Positions 1-9,671 of a stretch of 32,983 bases of DNA are shown in pieces; position 1 is the stretch's first letter; each line of letters begins with the position of its first letter. Both the position numbers and the translations under genes were made by a program. The notes under the pieces were generated by a model. It worked only from the letters and a program-made list of their open reading frames with translations, ran no database searches and was not told where the DNA came from. Source of the DNA: Opitutus sp. GAS368 (lineage in GTDB: Bacteria; Verrucomicrobiota; Verrucomicrobiia; Chthoniobacterales; Chthoniobacteraceae); the NCBI GenBank assembly GCA_943329925.2, contig CALQFT020000019.1, forward strand, positions 1 through 32,983, given 5' to 3'.

Positions 1-514
1 CGTCATCCTCGATGCGCAGTCCACCGAAACGGCCCGCCGGATGGACGGCGGAGAGGGTGCAGATCTTCCCAGCCTCGCGATGGGACGCGATGCTCGCAGC
101 AATGTCGATGGTCGAAAGACCGTCCCCGTATGTAAGTAAAAATGGTTCCCCTGCAGGAATATAACGTTGTACCTCTTTAACCCGGAAGGCGGTCATCGAG
201 AGCTCACCGGTGTTAGCCAAAGTCACATTCCAGTCCTCCTCTTCGTGACTGTTGTGAAAATGAACCGCAGGGCGGCGGCCTAGGCTCAAGGTGACGTCGC
301 AAGTGTTCCAGAGGTAATTGTGAAAGTACTCCCGAATCATGTCCCCCTTGTAGCCAAGGCACAAAATAAAGTCCTTAACCCCATAGTGCGCATAGGTTTT
401 CATGATATGCCAAAGAATCGGCCTTCCGCCCACTGGAACCATGGGTTTGGGCCGAAATTCCGTTTCCTCCCGTAACCGGGTGCCCTGACCGCCGCATAAG
501 ATGATGACTTTCAT
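1..514 (-). CDS. rfbF: Glucose-1-phosphate cytidylyltransferase, partial (C-terminus beyond window edge)
   Basis: This is my own translation of the reverse strand; the ORF track omits it because it runs off the window. About 171 residues are visible from the ATG at 514. The N-terminus MKVIILCGGQGTRLREETEF followed by RPKPMVPVGG is the nucleotide-binding loop and metal/substrate motif of sugar-phosphate nucleotidylyltransferases. GRPILWHIMKTYAHYG, FHNYLW and LLTYGDGLSTIDI fit the RfbF/DdhA branch, which makes CDP-glucose from CTP and glucose-1-phosphate for 3,6-dideoxyhexose or related surface sugars. The family is about 255 residues, so roughly a third is missing at the left edge. No Shine-Dalgarno sequence is evident. 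The next step of the pathway (CDP-glucose 4,6-dehydratase) would be expected just outside the window to the left. The family call is firm; the CTP preference is inferred from resemblance. Confidence 0.9.
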   Translation of the reverse strand, partial: MKVIILCGGQGTRLREETEFRPKPMVPVGGRPILWHIMKTYAHYGVKDFILCLGYKGDMIREYFHNYLWNTCDVTLSLGRRPAVHFHNSHEEEDWNVTLANTGELSMTAFRVKEVQRYIPAGEPFLLTYGDGLSTIDIAASIASHREAGKICTLSAVHPAGRFGGLRIEDD

Positions 515-600
515 TTGAGGTAGACGGCTAATGTGGTTCAGAGGGTGCTTCCTCGTCAAATGGAAGGGTAGATCTGGCGCAAATGCGTCGCAGCGGCAGT

Positions 601-1203
601 TTATTCCAGAACCTGCTGTGAGCCAATCCACTGCTGGAACGCTGCCAGCGCGCGGGCCCTGTGACTGATCGCATTTTTAACCTCGGCAGGCAGAACTCCA
701 AAGGAATCGCTATATCCGTCGGGTACAAACAAGGGATCGTAACCGAAACCCTCCCCTCCCTGTTCTTGGTCCAATAGAGTTCCTTCGACCACGCCTTGAA
801 AAATACCGCGCACTTCCCCAGCTCGGGCCAAAGCGAGTACGCAGTGAAAACGACCCCTGCGCTGGGCGGGCTCCGGAAACAGCGAGAGATCAGCGAGAAG
901 TCGGGCCCGATTATCGGCATCCGTTGCGTTGGCGCCGGCGTACCGGGCGGAGAAAACACCGGGCGCGCCCTGCAACGCGTCGACGCTCAGGCCGGAGTCA
1001 TCAGCCAGAATCCAACCTGGAAAATGGAAGGAGGCGGCGAGGGCTTTGAGCACGGCGTTTTCGGAAAACGTCTTCCCTGTTTCTTCTGGCGCAAGGATTT
1101 CCGGATGTGAACAAAGATCGTTCACCTCAAAAAGGCCCGCGAGCACGGCGCGAATTTCCTGAGTCTTGTGGGCGTTTTTGGTGGCGACAACGAGCGATTG
1201 CAT
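601..1203 (-). CDS. rdgB: RdgB/HAM1-type dITP/XTP pyrophosphatase (non-canonical purine NTPase)
   Basis: A 200-residue protein, the usual length for the family. It hydrolyses dITP, ITP and XTP to monophosphates, keeping deaminated purines out of DNA and RNA. Visible signatures are the N-terminal SLVVATKNAHKTQEI (T-N-x-x-K substrate loop), FSENAVLKA, LADDSGLSVDAL with the metal-binding and catalytic Asp68/69, the APGVFSARYAG loop, and the C-terminal GEGFGYDPLFVP and SHRARAL motifs. The ORF track extends it to 1554, but the extra 117 residues are antisense to the start of leuS and have no family similarity. The ATG at 1203 gives the canonical N-terminus. It is divergent from leuS with about 93 bp between the starts, which must contain both promoters. 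Confidence 0.95.
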   Translation of the reverse strand: MQSLVVATKNAHKTQEIRAVLAGLFEVNDLCSHPEILAPEETGKTFSENAVLKALAASFHFPGWILADDSGLSVDALQGAPGVFSARYAGANATDADNRARLLADLSLFPEPAQRRGRFHCVLALARAGEVRGIFQGVVEGTLLDQEQGGEGFGYDPLFVPDGYSDSFGVLPAEVKNAISHRARALAAFQQWIGSQQVLE

Positions 1204-1296
1204 GGGCGAAGTAAAAGGTAGGGTCTGGTGGCTGACAAAACTGAGGCTAGAAGGTTGCGCAGACTCTGCGTAGTGTGCCGACCCCTTTTTACACTG

Positions 1297-3843
1297 ATGA
1301 GCACCGAACGCCGCAAGCCGTATCCCTTCGACATTATCGAAGCCAAGTGGCAACACCACTGGGAGAGTCAATCCACCTTTCACGCCCTTAACCCGGGCGA
1401 GCCGGGGTTTGATCCGTCCAAGCCCAAGTACTACGTGCTCGACATGTTCCCTTACCCGAGCGGCGCCGGGCTTCACGTCGGCCATCCCGAGGGTTACACC
1501 GCCACCGACATTCTCGCCCGCTACAAACGGATGTCCGGCTTCAACGTGCTTCATCCTATGGGCTGGGACGCCTTTGGGCTACCCGCTGAGCAGTATGCCA
1601 TCAAGACCGGGCAGCATCCGGCGGTTACCACGGCGCATAACATCGACAACTTCAGGGCGCAGCTCAAGCGCATCGGCTTCGCCTACGACTGGCAGCGCGA
1701 GGTAAACACCACCGATCCAAAGTACTACCGCTGGACACAGTGGATCTTTCTCCAGCTCTACAACTCCTGGCTCAACCCCGTCTCCCGGCGCGCCGAGCCC
1801 ATTGCCACCTTCACAGGCGAGGATCCTGACAGCGTGCGCCTCGCGTACGTGGCTGAGGCGCCCGTAAACTGGTGTCCCGCTCTCGGTACGGTGCTTTCCA
1901 ATGAAGAGGTCATCGATGGAAAAAGTGAGGTCGGGGGCCACCCTGTCGAACGCAGGCCCTTGCGCCAGTGGATGTTGCGCATCACAGCTTACGCGGACCG
2001 CCTCATCGAAGAGCTCGACGGCCTGGACTGGCCGGACTCCATTAAATTGCTGCAACGCAATTGGATCGGCCGCTCAGAGGGGGCCGAGGTCAGCTTCGCT
2101 TTTGAGGGAACTTCCACCAAGGTGCGCGTCTTCACCACACGCCCGGACACGCTCTTTGGCGCCACCTATCTGGTACTTTCACCTGAAAATACACTAGTAG
2201 AGGAAGTTACAACTTCAGCACAAAAAGCTGCCGTGCAGGCTTATCAAGAAAACTGTCGCTCCAAGAGCGACCTGGAACGCACCGATTTGGCCAAGGATAA
2301 ATCCGGAGTGTTCACCGGCGCCTTCGCGATTAACCCGGTCAACGGAGAGCGTATTCCCGTGTGGATTGCCGACTACGTGCTGACGGGATACGGGACGGGA
2401 GCCATCATGGCGGTTCCAGCGCATGATACTCGGGATTATGAGTTTGCGATGAAATTTGAGCTGCCTGTGCGACAGGTCGTGGAGCCGCCCGCCGGACAAG
2501 AATGGCAGGGCTTCACGGGGCATGGTACCGCCATCCACTCCGGCTTCCTTAACGGAATGTCGACGCCTGAGGCAAAGCATTCCATGGCGCGCTGGCTGGA
2601 GGCTCAGGGTCAGGGCAAAGCCACAATTCAGTTTAAGCTGCGGGACTGGTTATTCTCCCGTCAACGTTATTGGGGTGAACCCTTTCCAGTAATATGGGAA
2701 GGTGGACGCCACCACGCTTTGTCCGAAAGCGAGCTGCCCTTGACCCCGCCGGTGCTAGAGGATTTCCGGCCAACCGGCACACCCGAGCCGCCACTGTCCA
2801 AGGCGAAGGACTGGGTCCGTTATAGTGAAACTGCTGTGCGAGAAACCAATACGATGCCGCAATGGGCGGGTTCGTGCTGGTACTATTTGCGGTACTGCGA
2901 TCCGGCCAACGGCGAACGGTTTATTAGCCGCGAGGTGGAGCGCTACTGGATGGGCTCGGACTCGGCATCCCCAAAGATGGGCGGCGTGGACTTGTACGTA
3001 GGCGGGACGGAACATGCGGTGCTGCATTTGTTGTATGCACGGTTTTGGCACAAGGTGCTGTTTGATCTGGGGCATCTGTCCACTCCTGAGCCATTCCAAA
3101 AGCTTGTCAACCAAGGCATTATACTAGGAGAAGACGGCCAGAAAATGTCCAAGAGCCGTGGCAACGTCATCAACCCGGATGTCGTCATTGGAGAATTCGG
3201 GGCGGACGCCTTCCGGCTCTACGAGATGTTCATGGGGCCGCTGGAGCAGATGAAGCCCTGGAGCACTGCGGGAGTGGAGGGGGTGTCGCGTTTTCTGGCG
3301 CGGGTGTGGCGGCTCGTTTTGGAGGAAAATCAAGCGGGCGAGTGGGTGGGCTCTTCGGCGTTGAGCGACGTGCAGTTGGATAAGCCTCAGCGCAAAGTGC
3401 TGCACGCGACCATCAAGAAGGTGGGCGAAGACATCGAGACGCTGTCGTTCAATACGGCGATTTCACAGATGATGATTTTCGTCAACGCCTTCACCGGGGC
3501 CAATCCCCGCCCAGTGTCCGCCGTGCGCACGCTGTTGCAACTGCTCAATCCTTTTGCCCCGCATCTCACTGAAGAACTCTGGCAGCGCACGGGCTCTCCA
3601 GGACAGTTGGCGGACCAACCATGGCCCGCGTTTGACCCGGAAGCACTTGTGGAAGACGAGCTTGAGTTGATCGTCCAGATCAACGGCAAGCTCCGCGACA
3701 AGCTTACGGTCAAGCGGGACGCCATGCCGGAGGAAATCGAGGCGGCAGCGCTGGCCAGCCCCAAGGTCCAGGAATGGACCTCGGGAAAGACGATCCGCAA
3801 GATCGTCGTCGTCCCGGGCAAGCTAGTGAACATCGTGCTGTGA
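1297..3843 (+). CDS. leuS: Leucyl-tRNA synthetase
   Basis: Class I aminoacyl-tRNA synthetase charging tRNA-Leu; cytoplasmic. From the ATG at 1297 it has 848 residues, typical of bacterial LeuRS. The HIGH signature is HVGH at residues 60-63 after [16 protein letters not shown] is present at about 616-620 ([11 protein letters not shown]). The CP1 editing domain shows [14 protein letters not shown] near 280 and [18 protein letters not shown] near 365, the latter with the editing Asp. The C-terminus ([14 protein letters not shown]) is the usual beta-rich tRNA-binding end. The ORF track starts at 1228, but the 23 extra residues are arginine-rich and not family-like, so [18 protein letters not shown] is chosen. 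No Shine-Dalgarno sequence precedes the start. The stop is 78 bp before the next start, so co-transcription with the cyclophilin gene is possible. Confidence 0.97.
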   Translation: MSTERRKPYPFDIIEAKWQHHWESQSTFHALNPGEPGFDPSKPKYYVLDMFPYPSGAGLHVGHPEGYTATDILARYKRMSGFNVLHPMGWDAFGLPAEQYAIKTGQHPAVTTAHNIDNFRAQLKRIGFAYDWQREVNTTDPKYYRWTQWIFLQLYNSWLNPVSRRAEPIATFTGEDPDSVRLAYVAEAPVNWCPALGTVLSNEEVIDGKSEVGGHPVERRPLRQWMLRITAYADRLIEELDGLDWPDSIKLLQRNWIGRSEGAEVSFAFEGTSTKVRVFTTRPDTLFGATYLVLSPENTLVEEVTTSAQKAAVQAYQENCRSKSDLERTDLAKDKSGVFTGAFAINPVNGERIPVWIADYVLTGYGTGAIMAVPAHDTRDYEFAMKFELPVRQVVEPPAGQEWQGFTGHGTAIHSGFLNGMSTPEAKHSMARWLEAQGQGKATIQFKLRDWLFSRQRYWGEPFPVIWEGGRHHALSESELPLTPPVLEDFRPTGTPEPPLSKAKDWVRYSETAVRETNTMPQWAGSCWYYLRYCDPANGERFISREVERYWMGSDSASPKMGGVDLYVGGTEHAVLHLLYARFWHKVLFDLGHLSTPEPFQKLVNQGIILGEDGQKMSKSRGNVINPDVVIGEFGADAFRLYEMFMGPLEQMKPWSTAGVEGVSRFLARVWRLVLEENQAGEWVGSSALSDVQLDKPQRKVLHATIKKVGEDIETLSFNTAISQMMIFVNAFTGANPRPVSAVRTLLQLLNPFAPHLTEELWQRTGSPGQLADQPWPAFDPEALVEDELELIVQINGKLRDKLTVKRDAMPEEIEAAALASPKVQEWTSGKTIRKIVVVPGKLVNIVL

Positions 3844-3909
3844 TTGTTTCACCCTAACTGCCCCCCCCTTGGATGGCTATCTCTTGACGCCAAATGGAAT
3901 AAGATCTGC

Positions 3910-3921
3910 TATCTAAAGCGT
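3910..3921 (+). promoter_or_regulatory. Possible -10 element just upstream of the cyclophilin start
   Basis: The sequence GCTATCTA is followed by six bases and then the ATG at 3922. A TTGACG lies 20 bp further upstream (3884-3889), a longer spacing than the usual 17. The identical arrangement GCTATCTA-N6-ATG precedes the GH13 gene at 29129. If it is a real -10 element, transcription would begin at or within a few bases of the start codon. This is weak evidence. Confidence 0.25.
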
Positions 3922-5697
3922 ATGTCCTCTTCCCCCTTACGGACGGTTTTCGTGACTTTGTGGCTGCTGGTAGGGCTCGGCAATTTCTCTGCCCTCGCCG
4001 ATGTCCGCGAGATTGCGACCGTGGTCACCAGTGAGGGTACCATGGAGTTTGAGCTGTATCGCGACAGCAGCCAGATCGCTGTGGCCAATTTTAAGTATAT
4101 GGCAGACAGCCATTTTTATGATGGAACTAAGATTCACCGTTTGATCAAAAACTTCATGGCCCAAGGCGGGGATCCTGGAACGGTCGCTGAAGAAAGCGTC
4201 TCCAATTTATACGGCACGCACGGCCCTGAATACTCCATATCCAACGATCCCGTCGATCAGGTGAATTTCCCTCTGCGCAAACACGCGGCCGGAGTGCTCT
4301 CCATGGCTAATTCGGGTGGAACTGCGACCACGGGCAGTCAGTTCTTCATAATGTTTACAGGCAACAGGCCTGACCTTGATGAAAAGCATGCTCAACTGGG
4401 TTTCTTAATCAGCGGCGGAACTGTTCTGACTGCGTTGAATGATCCAACGCGGGAATTAGTGGCGCCTTCCACTGAGGTCATGGCGCTTCTCGGCATGAAT
4501 CCACTGCTGGAAGATGTAAACATCCGCCCGAAAATCCCCATAGTCGTCAACTCCATCCGGATCCGTTCCGAGGTCATTTCCGGAACTCTTTCGACCGCCT
4601 TCCCCGTGGCTTCCGACGAGGGTTTGCTCCGTGATATCCAGCGCAATATCCTAGGCCGCTGGCATGTGGCGACTACTTCCCGGGGAACACTAAGCGGACA
4701 ACTACAATGCTATGATCGCACTTTCGCTTTTACAGGACGATTGCTGCCGGTGGCCGGTTCAACCTCCGAAAGCGAATGCGTGGTTCATCTCGATACCAAG
4801 GCTACTACCCCCATCCGCGTACGAATCCACCTCCGGCGCAATGGTCCAACGAGTGGGTCTCTGGGTATCGTGGTATGTAAGCTTGATGGTACGGATGCGA
4901 ATTTAAGTGTTCGTACGGAGAACGCCTCAAGCACATTGATGGCAGCGCGGGATCTAGCTGGGCCTGTTTTGGATGCGAAGTACACCGCTTCGTTCGATCC
5001 TCCCTACGTGGGGACTGCCTACAGCGACACGCTCAAAGGATGCGGCTACATGACGGTCAACTACCTCGCGAATAGCAGACTCTGCACCGCCCTCGCTCGC
5101 CTGGCAGATGGCGTGAGTGTGGTGGCATCCTTTACTCCGAGTGCCGAGGGCGGCCGTAATGTGTTGCCTTTGTTCTCTCAACGACTCACCACGGGCGTGC
5201 CGAATTTCAAGTTTCGCGGCAGCCTGCAAGTCGTTCCCGGGCAGGCAAATTTTGGTTCGTTGAAATGGTACCGCGCTTCCAAAACAGTGAATATTCAAGG
5301 CGGGACGACGTCCTCGGCAGAGTTTGACGGGATTTTGGGAACGGTCCTTTCCTCGTGGACACCTCCGGCCAAAAGCGGGGTTTTAGGACCTTTTGTATCT
5401 GGGTTGGATCGGATTGTTTATATTGGAACCCTCGATGCGAACGTCTTTCGCCTTTCTGCAACCAACAGCACTACAACATTTTACTCTAACTATAATTCTC
5501 TCAAAATCTCGCTGAGGTTCACTCCTTTAGACGGCACATTTCTCGCTAATTACTCGGACACATCTTTGGGAAATTCTTTCCGGAGGGAATTTCGCGGTGT
5601 CTGTGTTCAAAGCGGAACAACATCGTGGGTCCGAGGCTACAGCGCTCGCGGCGCAGCCAGCCTTCCGGTGGTGATGATTCCTTTACCAAGTCAATAA
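3922..5697 (+). CDS. Secreted cyclophilin-type peptidyl-prolyl isomerase with long beta-rich C-terminal extension
   Basis: 591 residues from the ATG at 3922. Residues 1-26 form a signal peptide (basic N-terminus, core VFVTLWLLVGLGNF, likely cleavage near ALA). Residues about 31-215 are a cyclophilin domain that catalyses prolyl cis-trans isomerisation during extracytoplasmic folding. Active-site motifs are IHRLIKNFMAQGGDPG (canonical FHR..FM.QGGD, Phe to Ile at the first position), LSMANSGG, GSQFFIMF and LDEKHAQLGF. Residues about 240-591 are not catalytic. They contain Gly/Thr-rich beta modules such as GRWHVATTSRGTLSGQL and FRGSLQV...GSLKWYR, a pattern I associate from memory with C-terminal modules of verrucomicrobial secreted proteins. 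The track start at 3844 is TTG directly after the leuS stop and would bury the signal peptide, so it is rejected. It converges on the carbonic anhydrase gene. Confidence 0.9.
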   Translation: MSSSPLRTVFVTLWLLVGLGNFSALADVREIATVVTSEGTMEFELYRDSSQIAVANFKYMADSHFYDGTKIHRLIKNFMAQGGDPGTVAEESVSNLYGTHGPEYSISNDPVDQVNFPLRKHAAGVLSMANSGGTATTGSQFFIMFTGNRPDLDEKHAQLGFLISGGTVLTALNDPTRELVAPSTEVMALLGMNPLLEDVNIRPKIPIVVNSIRIRSEVISGTLSTAFPVASDEGLLRDIQRNILGRWHVATTSRGTLSGQLQCYDRTFAFTGRLLPVAGSTSESECVVHLDTKATTPIRVRIHLRRNGPTSGSLGIVVCKLDGTDANLSVRTENASSTLMAARDLAGPVLDAKYTASFDPPYVGTAYSDTLKGCGYMTVNYLANSRLCTALARLADGVSVVASFTPSAEGGRNVLPLFSQRLTTGVPNFKFRGSLQVVPGQANFGSLKWYRASKTVNIQGGTTSSAEFDGILGTVLSSWTPPAKSGVLGPFVSGLDRIVYIGTLDANVFRLSATNSTTTFYSNYNSLKISLRFTPLDGTFLANYSDTSLGNSFRREFRGVCVQSGTTSWVRGYSARGAASLPVVMIPLPSQ

Positions 5698-5722
5698 CCC
5701 CCAGCCACGCGGAGCAGCCCCA

Positions 5723-6385
5723 CTACTCCGAAACCACCCCGGAGCGCACTAGACTCAGCGCGCGCGCGTAGGCCGGCTGGATGTCGTCTAGGGCTGCCAT
5801 GCACACCTCCAGATCGCGGATCACGCCGTCGTTGAGCGCGTACACTAGGCCGTGGACGCTCAGTTCCTGACCCCGCAACCAGGCATCTTGAACGATGGTG
5901 GTTTCGCAAACGTTCATGACCTGCTCGATGACGTTAAGCTCGCAAAGCCGGTTGGCCCGGTCTTCCTCGTCTGGAACCGCCTCCAGCAAAGCGAGATGCT
6001 TTTGACGCACGTCCTGGACGTGTCGCAACCAGTTGTCGATCAAGCCTAAACGCTGTCCCCGCAAGGCGGTGATCACGCCACCGCACCCATAATGACCCAC
6101 CACCAGAACGTGCTTCACTTTCAGCACATCAATGGCGAACTGCATCACGCTTAAGCAGTTTAAGTCCGTGTGCACCACAACGTTGGCCACATTGCGATGC
6201 ACAAAAATCTGCCCCGGAATCAGACCCACTATCTGGTTGGCAGGCACCCGGCTGTCTGAGCACCCGATCCACAAATAATCCGGGGACTGCTGTTCGGCCA
6301 AGGTGGAAAAGAACTCCGGATCGCGGGCGGAAGTCTCAGCCGCCCAATTTCGATTTTGGGCAAGCAGCATTTCAATGGGCGACAT
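5723..6385 (-). CDS. can: Beta-class carbonic anhydrase
   Basis: 220 residues, the same length as E. coli Can and similar along its whole length. It interconverts CO2 and bicarbonate in the cytoplasm. Zinc ligands are Cys42 and Asp44 (IGCSDSRVP, with Arg46 as the Asp partner), His98 and Cys101 (VGHYGCGGV). Other family motifs are GQIFVHRNVANVVVHTDLN, CELNVIEQV and SVHGLVYALNDGVIRDL. The ATG at 6385 is canonical. The stop lies 25 bp from the stop of the convergent cyclophilin gene. valS begins 57 bp upstream of this start in transcriptional terms only by its stop (6443), so co-transcription from valS is possible. It could supply bicarbonate to the pyruvate carboxylase encoded further along, but that is inference. 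Confidence 0.95.
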   Translation of the reverse strand: MSPIEMLLAQNRNWAAETSARDPEFFSTLAEQQSPDYLWIGCSDSRVPANQIVGLIPGQIFVHRNVANVVVHTDLNCLSVMQFAIDVLKVKHVLVVGHYGCGGVITALRGQRLGLIDNWLRHVQDVRQKHLALLEAVPDEEDRANRLCELNVIEQVMNVCETTIVQDAWLRGQELSVHGLVYALNDGVIRDLEVCMAALDDIQPAYARALSLVRSGVVSE

Positions 6386-6442
6386 GATTTGATTCTAGGA
6401 CCGGGGAGCTGTGAAGAAATGGAAAAGTGCGACGCGCTTCGA

Positions 6443-9202
6443 TCAGTCTGCCAGTGCCGCGGCCACACGGCGGATCTCGCCCAGTTTGTCCTGCCAGTCG
6501 GATTCGCGCTGCCGGTGCTCCGTTATGACAGCCTCTGGTGCGCCACTGACGAATGTTTCGTTGGAGAGCTTGGTGCGCACCTTCAACAACTCCTGTTCTA
6601 TTTTGGCAATCTCCTTCCCAAGTCGCTCGCGTTCCGCGGCCACGTCAACCAGCCCGTTTAACGGCAGGTACAAGTGGCCAAGAGGCGTCAAGGAGGAAGG
6701 CGTCCCACGAGTCGGTTCCCAAATATTCCCAGCCACTTCCAGCGATTCGGCGTTGAGCAAAATTTTGATCACTTCCACATCGTGTGCGGAAACTGGCGCC
6801 TCACCCTTGAGCACGAAGGGCACCCGTTTGTTGGAGGGAATATTGAAATCCCGCCGCAGGCCGCGTCCCGCGAGGACGACGTCAAAACGGGCTTGCGCAC
6901 GTGCCTCGTCTTCTGGAAGGAGGCCATAGTGGGCGCGGAAATCCTCACCCAGAGGCAGCGGCCAGCGTGCCTGCATGAGGGAGTGGCCGCCCTGATCAGC
7001 GGGCAACTCTTGGTTAAATCCGAGGCCGTGCCAGAGCTCTTCGGTGATGAAGGGCAAAAACGGGTGGAATAACCGGAGCGTATGAGCAAGTACGAAGTCC
7101 GTGACCGCCAGCGTGTTGTCACGCAGCGCTGCATCACTGCCGTTGAGCAGGGCCTTGGAGGCCTCCAAGTACCAGTCGCAATATTCGTTCCAGAAAAAGC
7201 GATACAACGCCTGCGCCGCATCGGAAAAACGGTACTCGTCCAGAGCGTGGGAGACTTCGGCGATTGCTCCGTCCAAGCGCAACAAAATCCATTTGTCATC
7301 GGTGGAGAGAAGGTCCGAATGAATTTCTCCCTCGGGTGCACCGCCTTGCATTTGGCGAAAGCGCGCGGCGTTCCACAGCTTGGTGCAGAAATTACGGCCG
7401 AGCTCGACGTTCTTCTCATCAAAAAGGACGTCCTGTCCCAAGGGCGCGCTGCGCATCACCCCAAAGCGAAGAGCGTCTGCGCCGAACTTTGCGATGAGGT
7501 CCAAAGGATCGGGTGAGTTGCCAAGGGACTTGGACATTTTGCGCCCCTGCTTGTCCCGGATGATCCCCGTGAAGTACACATTTCGAAACGGTAGTTCTCC
7601 GCGATACTCAAATCCCGCCATAATCATGCGCGCCACCCAGAAGAAGATAATATCCGGCCCAGTCACCAGATCCGTGGTGGGGTAAAAAGCCTTGAGCGTT
7701 GCGGTCTCTTCGGGCCAGCCCATCGTGGCGAAGGGCCATAGCCAGGAGGAAAACCAAGTGTCTAGCACGTCGTTATCCTGTTGCCAATACGTAAGATCCG
7801 CTGGCGCAATTAATCCGCAGTACGCGATCGAGCCGTCCTCCAACTGCCGCACCGCCTCGGGCGCAGCCTCGTGACCAACCGCCGCGCGCGCAGCAGCCAA
7901 GTCGCTTCCGGCGAAGTACCACACCGGGATGCGATGCCCCCACCAGAGTTGGCGCGAGATACACCAATCCTGCAATTGCTCCATCCAATGTTCGTAGACC
8001 TTTGTCCAGCGCTCCGGGAAGAAACGCATCTTACCGGATTTGACGACTTCGCGGGACGCGTCTTGCGAGGGATAGCGCAGAAACCACTGGCTGCTGAGGC
8101 GCGGCTCGATGGGGACGTCCGCGCGCTCCGAAAAGCCGACGTTGTTTTGATGCGGCTCTTCCTTTTCCATCAGGCCGAGTTCGGTGAGCAAAGCGACGGC
8201 GATTTTGCGCGCCTCGAAGCGGTCCTTGCCGGCGAGGGCAACCCCGGCGAGGGCATTCATCGTGCCGTCGGGGTTCATGATGTCTGGCGCCGCAAGTCCG
8301 TGGCGCTGACCAATTTCAAAGTCAGCCTTGTCGTGCGCCGGGGTGACTTTGAGCACTCCGGTGCCAAAGCCGAATTCCACGTGCTCATCTCCGATGATCG
8401 GTATGAGGCGTTCTTCGCGGGGCAACTCTGCCGGCAGAGGACGCACCGCGTGCAGGCCGATGAATTCGCTGTAGCGCGAATCCTTTGGATTAACCGCGAG
8501 GGCCGTGTCGCCGGGAATCGTCTCGGGACGAGTCGTTGCGACGGTCAAAAATGTGCCGGGCCGCTCAGCGATTTCCACCCGGAAATGATACAGCATGCCG
8601 GATTGCGCCTTCATGATGACTTCCTCGTCGGAGAGCGCGGTGCGGGAAACCGGGCACCAATTTACCATGCGTTTGCCACGGTAAATGGAGCCCTTTTCAA
8701 AGAGATCCGCGAAGACGCGCTGCACACAAGCCGAGTACTCCGGATCCATGGTAAAGCGCTCGCGCTTCCAGTCGCATGAGGCCCCCAACTTCTTGAGCTG
8801 CTGAATGATAATGCCGCCGTGTTTTTCCTTCCATTCCCACACTTTCTCCAGAAACTTTTCTCGGCCCAAGTCGTCCCGATGCTTTATCTCACCGGCCTTT
8901 TTCAAGGTCCGCTCGACAACTGTCTGGGTAGCAATCCCGGCGTGGTCGGTGCCCGGTAACCAAAGCACTTCCTTGCCCTGCATCCGTGCACGGCGGGCGA
9001 GAATGTCCTGAATGGTGTTGTTGAGCACGTGCCCGAGCGTGAGCACGCCCGTGACATTGGGAGGCGGTATGACGATGGAGTAGGCGGGGCGATCGGGCGT
9101 GACGCGTTCGGGGTGCGCGTCAAAGCACCCTCCGGCCAGCCAGGAGGCGTACCATTTTTCTTCGATTGCCTGGGGTTCGTAGGTCTTGGAAAGCTCGGAC
9201 AT
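6443..9202 (-). CDS. valS: Valyl-tRNA synthetase
   Basis: Class I synthetase charging tRNA-Val, 919 residues from the ATG at 9202, within the usual 880-950 range. The HIGH-type motif is LTLGH at residues 54-58 after IPPPNVTGV. KMSKS is at 555-559 (RKMSKSLGNSPDPL). The CP1 editing domain is marked by VATTRPETIPGDTALAVNP and FGTGVLKVTPAHDKADFEIG. WCISRQLWWGHRIPVWY and DVLDTWFSSWLWPF are diagnostic. The last 65 residues form the ValRS C-terminal coiled coil (VAAERERLGKEIAKIEQELLKV). The track begins 23 residues earlier, but MSELSKTYEPQAIEEKWY is the normal N-terminus. The long antisense ORF at 7871-8779 (+) is a shadow of this gene. Confidence 0.97.
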   Translation of the reverse strand: MSELSKTYEPQAIEEKWYASWLAGGCFDAHPERVTPDRPAYSIVIPPPNVTGVLTLGHVLNNTIQDILARRARMQGKEVLWLPGTDHAGIATQTVVERTLKKAGEIKHRDDLGREKFLEKVWEWKEKHGGIIIQQLKKLGASCDWKRERFTMDPEYSACVQRVFADLFEKGSIYRGKRMVNWCPVSRTALSDEEVIMKAQSGMLYHFRVEIAERPGTFLTVATTRPETIPGDTALAVNPKDSRYSEFIGLHAVRPLPAELPREERLIPIIGDEHVEFGFGTGVLKVTPAHDKADFEIGQRHGLAAPDIMNPDGTMNALAGVALAGKDRFEARKIAVALLTELGLMEKEEPHQNNVGFSERADVPIEPRLSSQWFLRYPSQDASREVVKSGKMRFFPERWTKVYEHWMEQLQDWCISRQLWWGHRIPVWYFAGSDLAAARAAVGHEAAPEAVRQLEDGSIAYCGLIAPADLTYWQQDNDVLDTWFSSWLWPFATMGWPEETATLKAFYPTTDLVTGPDIIFFWVARMIMAGFEYRGELPFRNVYFTGIIRDKQGRKMSKSLGNSPDPLDLIAKFGADALRFGVMRSAPLGQDVLFDEKNVELGRNFCTKLWNAARFRQMQGGAPEGEIHSDLLSTDDKWILLRLDGAIAEVSHALDEYRFSDAAQALYRFFWNEYCDWYLEASKALLNGSDAALRDNTLAVTDFVLAHTLRLFHPFLPFITEELWHGLGFNQELPADQGGHSLMQARWPLPLGEDFRAHYGLLPEDEARAQARFDVVLAGRGLRRDFNIPSNKRVPFVLKGEAPVSAHDVEVIKILLNAESLEVAGNIWEPTRGTPSSLTPLGHLYLPLNGLVDVAAERERLGKEIAKIEQELLKVRTKLSNETFVSGAPEAVITEHRQRESDWQDKLGEIRRVAAALAD

Positions 9203-9284
9203 AAAGCGGGCCGCGAGTTTCGGGGGCTCCACGCTGGATGGCAAGCTTGGGCGGCAGCTCGCCTCAATCAAATGCGTCCAAGTG

Positions 9285-9305
9285 GTGTGCCGCTAACCGG
9301 CACGC
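9285..9305 (-). terminator. Short hairpin between the small membrane protein gene and valS
   Basis: GTGCCG-CTAAC-CGGCAC (9287-9303) is a perfect 6-bp stem, extended by one wobble and one G-C pair. It lies between the stop of the 97-aa gene and the valS start. There is no T-rich tail, so it is at best a weak terminator or an mRNA-stabilising stem. Confidence 0.25.
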
Positions 9306-9377
9306 ATCCCACTTTTGAAACCGCGGCGCAATCCCGGCGTTTAATCGGAAAAATTCCGCTAACGGGCCAAAAGCTGG

Positions 9378-9671
9378 CTAAAGAACTGGGGCAGAGGGCT
9401 CGTGTTCCTGCGCCTTTGGCCGGCGCACTTCGAGTTCTTGGGCAATCTTAACCACTCCTAGAATCATCAGCAAAGGCCTTGCAATAAGAAAGATAAGCCG
9501 ACTTACCCCCGTGATGAGGCCGCCCAGCGGTAAAAGCGTCAGCAGGATTCCGATCCCAAAGGAAGCGCTGATAGCCTTGGTGGGTTCAAGTCGGGTGTAG
9601 GCCTCGACGCGGTCCAGCAAGATGTCCCGCGTTGGCTGGGGGGGCTGAGTGGGGAATTCCGGAGTGCTCAT
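9378..9671 (-). CDS. Small membrane protein of unknown function
   Basis: 97 residues from the ATG at 9671; the track's upstream start at 9710 adds 13 unlikely residues. The N-terminus is proline-rich (MSTPEFPTQPPQPTRD). A short amphipathic stretch (ILLDRVEAYTRLEP) follows, then hydrophobic segments at about 33-52 (ISASFGIGILLTLLPLGGLI) and 54-73 (VSRLIFLIARPLLMILGVVK), and a charged C-terminal tail. The layout (soluble N-terminus, T/R-x-x-P-T-K-A, glycine-containing hairpin) faintly resembles DUF883/YqjD-like tail-anchored proteins, but I cannot assign a family. It reads in the same direction as valS with 175 bp between them, and is divergent from xth. Confidence 0.6.
   Translation of the reverse strand: MSTPEFPTQPPQPTRDILLDRVEAYTRLEPTKAISASFGIGILLTLLPLGGLITGVSRLIFLIARPLLMILGVVKIAQELEVRRPKAQEHEPSAPVL

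Noticed and set aside
601-1554. 317-aa version of the rdgB ORF
   Set aside because: The first 117 residues are antisense to leuS and unlike the family; the ATG at 1203 gives the canonical N-terminus.
3844-3921. N-terminal extension of the cyclophilin ORF to the leuS stop
   Set aside because: It starts at TTG, contains no signal-like sequence and would bury the obvious signal peptide that starts at 3922.
7871-8779. 302-aa ORF on the plus strand
   Set aside because: It is entirely antisense to valS, whose conserved motifs cover the region; a typical GC-rich shadow ORF.
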